From contig JBCCEV010000108.1 of NCBI GenBank assembly GCA_039030125.1, positions 1-15,482 of the forward strand: a stretch of DNA of 15,482 nucleotides, given 5' to 3'. The notes beneath the pieces were generated by a model. It was not told the origin of the DNA, searched no databases, and saw only the letters and a list, made by a program, of their open reading frames with translations. Positions 15,175-15,482 of the stretch are shown here, one piece after another. Origin of the DNA: JBCCEV01 sp039030125 (GTDB taxonomy: Bacteria; Pseudomonadota; Gammaproteobacteria; Ga0077536). The position numbers and the translations under genes are program-made. The first letter of the stretch is position 1. Each line of letters starts with the position of its first letter.

Positions 15175-15482
15175 TCACATCTGGTGTGATTCCATGCCGT
15201 GTGACGTCTTAGCGACCTCGCTCTCCATGCTATGAGATTCCATACCGTGAGAGGCCTTGGCGACATCGCTCTCCATGCTATGAGATTCCATGCCGTGAGA
15301 GGCCTTGGCGACCTCGCTCTCCATGCTATGAGATTCCATGCCGTGAGAGGCCTTGGCGACGTCGCTCTCCATACTGTGTGATTCCATACCGTGAGAGGCT
15401 TTGGCGACCTCGCTCTCCATGCTATGAGATTCCATGCCGTGAGAGGCCTTGGCGACATCGCTCTCCATGCTGTGTGATTCCA
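15175..15482 (-). CDS. 3' end of a Met/His-rich tandem-repeat protein (5' end outside window)
   Basis: The minus-strand frame is open from the window edge to TGA at 15177-15175, with six blocks of a 16-residue unit MES(D/E)VAKASHGMESHS ending ...MESHQM. Position 4 alternates strictly Asp/Glu. Differences between copies in this frame are mostly synonymous (GAT/GAC, AAG/AAA, GGC/GGT, CAT/CAC, TCT/TCA, AGC/AGT), while neighbouring frames would change residues, which supports this as the coding frame. Each unit brings His and Met together as HGMESHSM; H-x-M and M-x2-H spacings are the Ag/Cu-binding motifs known from SilE/PcoE-type proteins, so metal binding is possible. No family is recognised, and export cannot be judged without the N-terminus. 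An ATG at 15468 is merely a Met inside the repeat. Confidence 0.7.
   Translation of the reverse strand, partial: ESHSMESDVAKASHGMESHSMESEVAKASHGMESHSMESDVAKASHGMESHSMESEVAKASHGMESHSMESDVAKASHGMESHSMESEVAKTSHGMESHQM
15178..15482. repeat. 48-bp tandem repeat array, 96-bp higher-order period
   Basis: More than six near-identical 48-bp units run to the window edge with no spacers between them. The third base of one codon alternates so that true copies recur every 96 bp. The unit length is a multiple of three, so several frames stay open. The array very likely continues beyond the window. Confidence 0.95.

Noticed and set aside
15000..15458. 152-residue minus-strand ORF in another frame of the tandem repeats
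   Set aside because: Copies differ by amino-acid changes in this frame but mostly silently in the MES(D/E)VAK frame, and it overlaps the nitrilase 3' end.
15178..15482. CRISPR array
   Set aside because: Repeats are contiguous with no unique spacers and encode a conserved peptide.

Overview
The window looks like environmental Gram-negative DNA, probably from a proteobacterium and perhaps a gammaproteobacterium. It is moderately GC-rich and densely coded. It carries an RND-type inner-membrane exporter, an outer-membrane beta-barrel protein and several Sec-exported proteins. No tRNA, rRNA, insertion sequence, phage gene or CRISPR array is visible. The taxonomic call is inference only.

Left part (1-4967): the first 293 bases are a perfect 112-bp inverted repeat around a 69-base loop, holding the 5' end of a nitroreductase-like gene that folds back on itself; this is most easily read as a chimeric join at a contig end. 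Next comes a catabolic or detoxification block: a luciferase-like flavin monooxygenase resembling limonene 1,2-monooxygenase (431-1621, +), a convergent AraC-family regulator (1642-2535, -), and, divergent from the regulator, a three-gene run on the plus strand: an exported SnoaL/DUF4440-like protein, an epoxide-hydrolase-type alpha/beta hydrolase with its catalytic residues in place, and a glutathione S-transferase. Oxygenation to an epoxide, hydrolysis and glutathione conjugation would form a coherent route for an alkene- or terpene-like compound.

Middle part (4968-8025, -): a two-repeat RND/MMPL exporter with a TTG start and, upstream of it, a small exported all-helical protein of unknown function. 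A gene-free stretch of 354 bases (8026-8379) follows.

Right-centre (8380-13880, -): a tight three-gene envelope operon that I cannot match to any named system. Its first gene encodes a 926-residue exported protein with four tandem CX2C...CX3-4C modules predicted to be disulfide-clasped helical hairpins, plus a Cys/His-containing C-terminal module. The second encodes a 179-residue exported protein without cysteine. The third encodes a 726-residue outer-membrane beta-barrel with an extra soluble C-terminal domain. Junctions are a 3-nt gap and an ATGA overlap, so the three proteins very probably work together at the cell surface or in the periplasm. This is the best candidate here for an undescribed system.

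Right end: a nitrilase (14184-15143, +) with a complete Glu-Lys-Cys triad is divergent from the operon. Convergent with it is the 3' end of a gene made of 48-bp tandem repeats (15175 to the window edge, -), encoding a 16-residue Met/His/acid repeat with strictly alternating Asp and Glu. Both window ends therefore hold sequence that commonly breaks assemblies.
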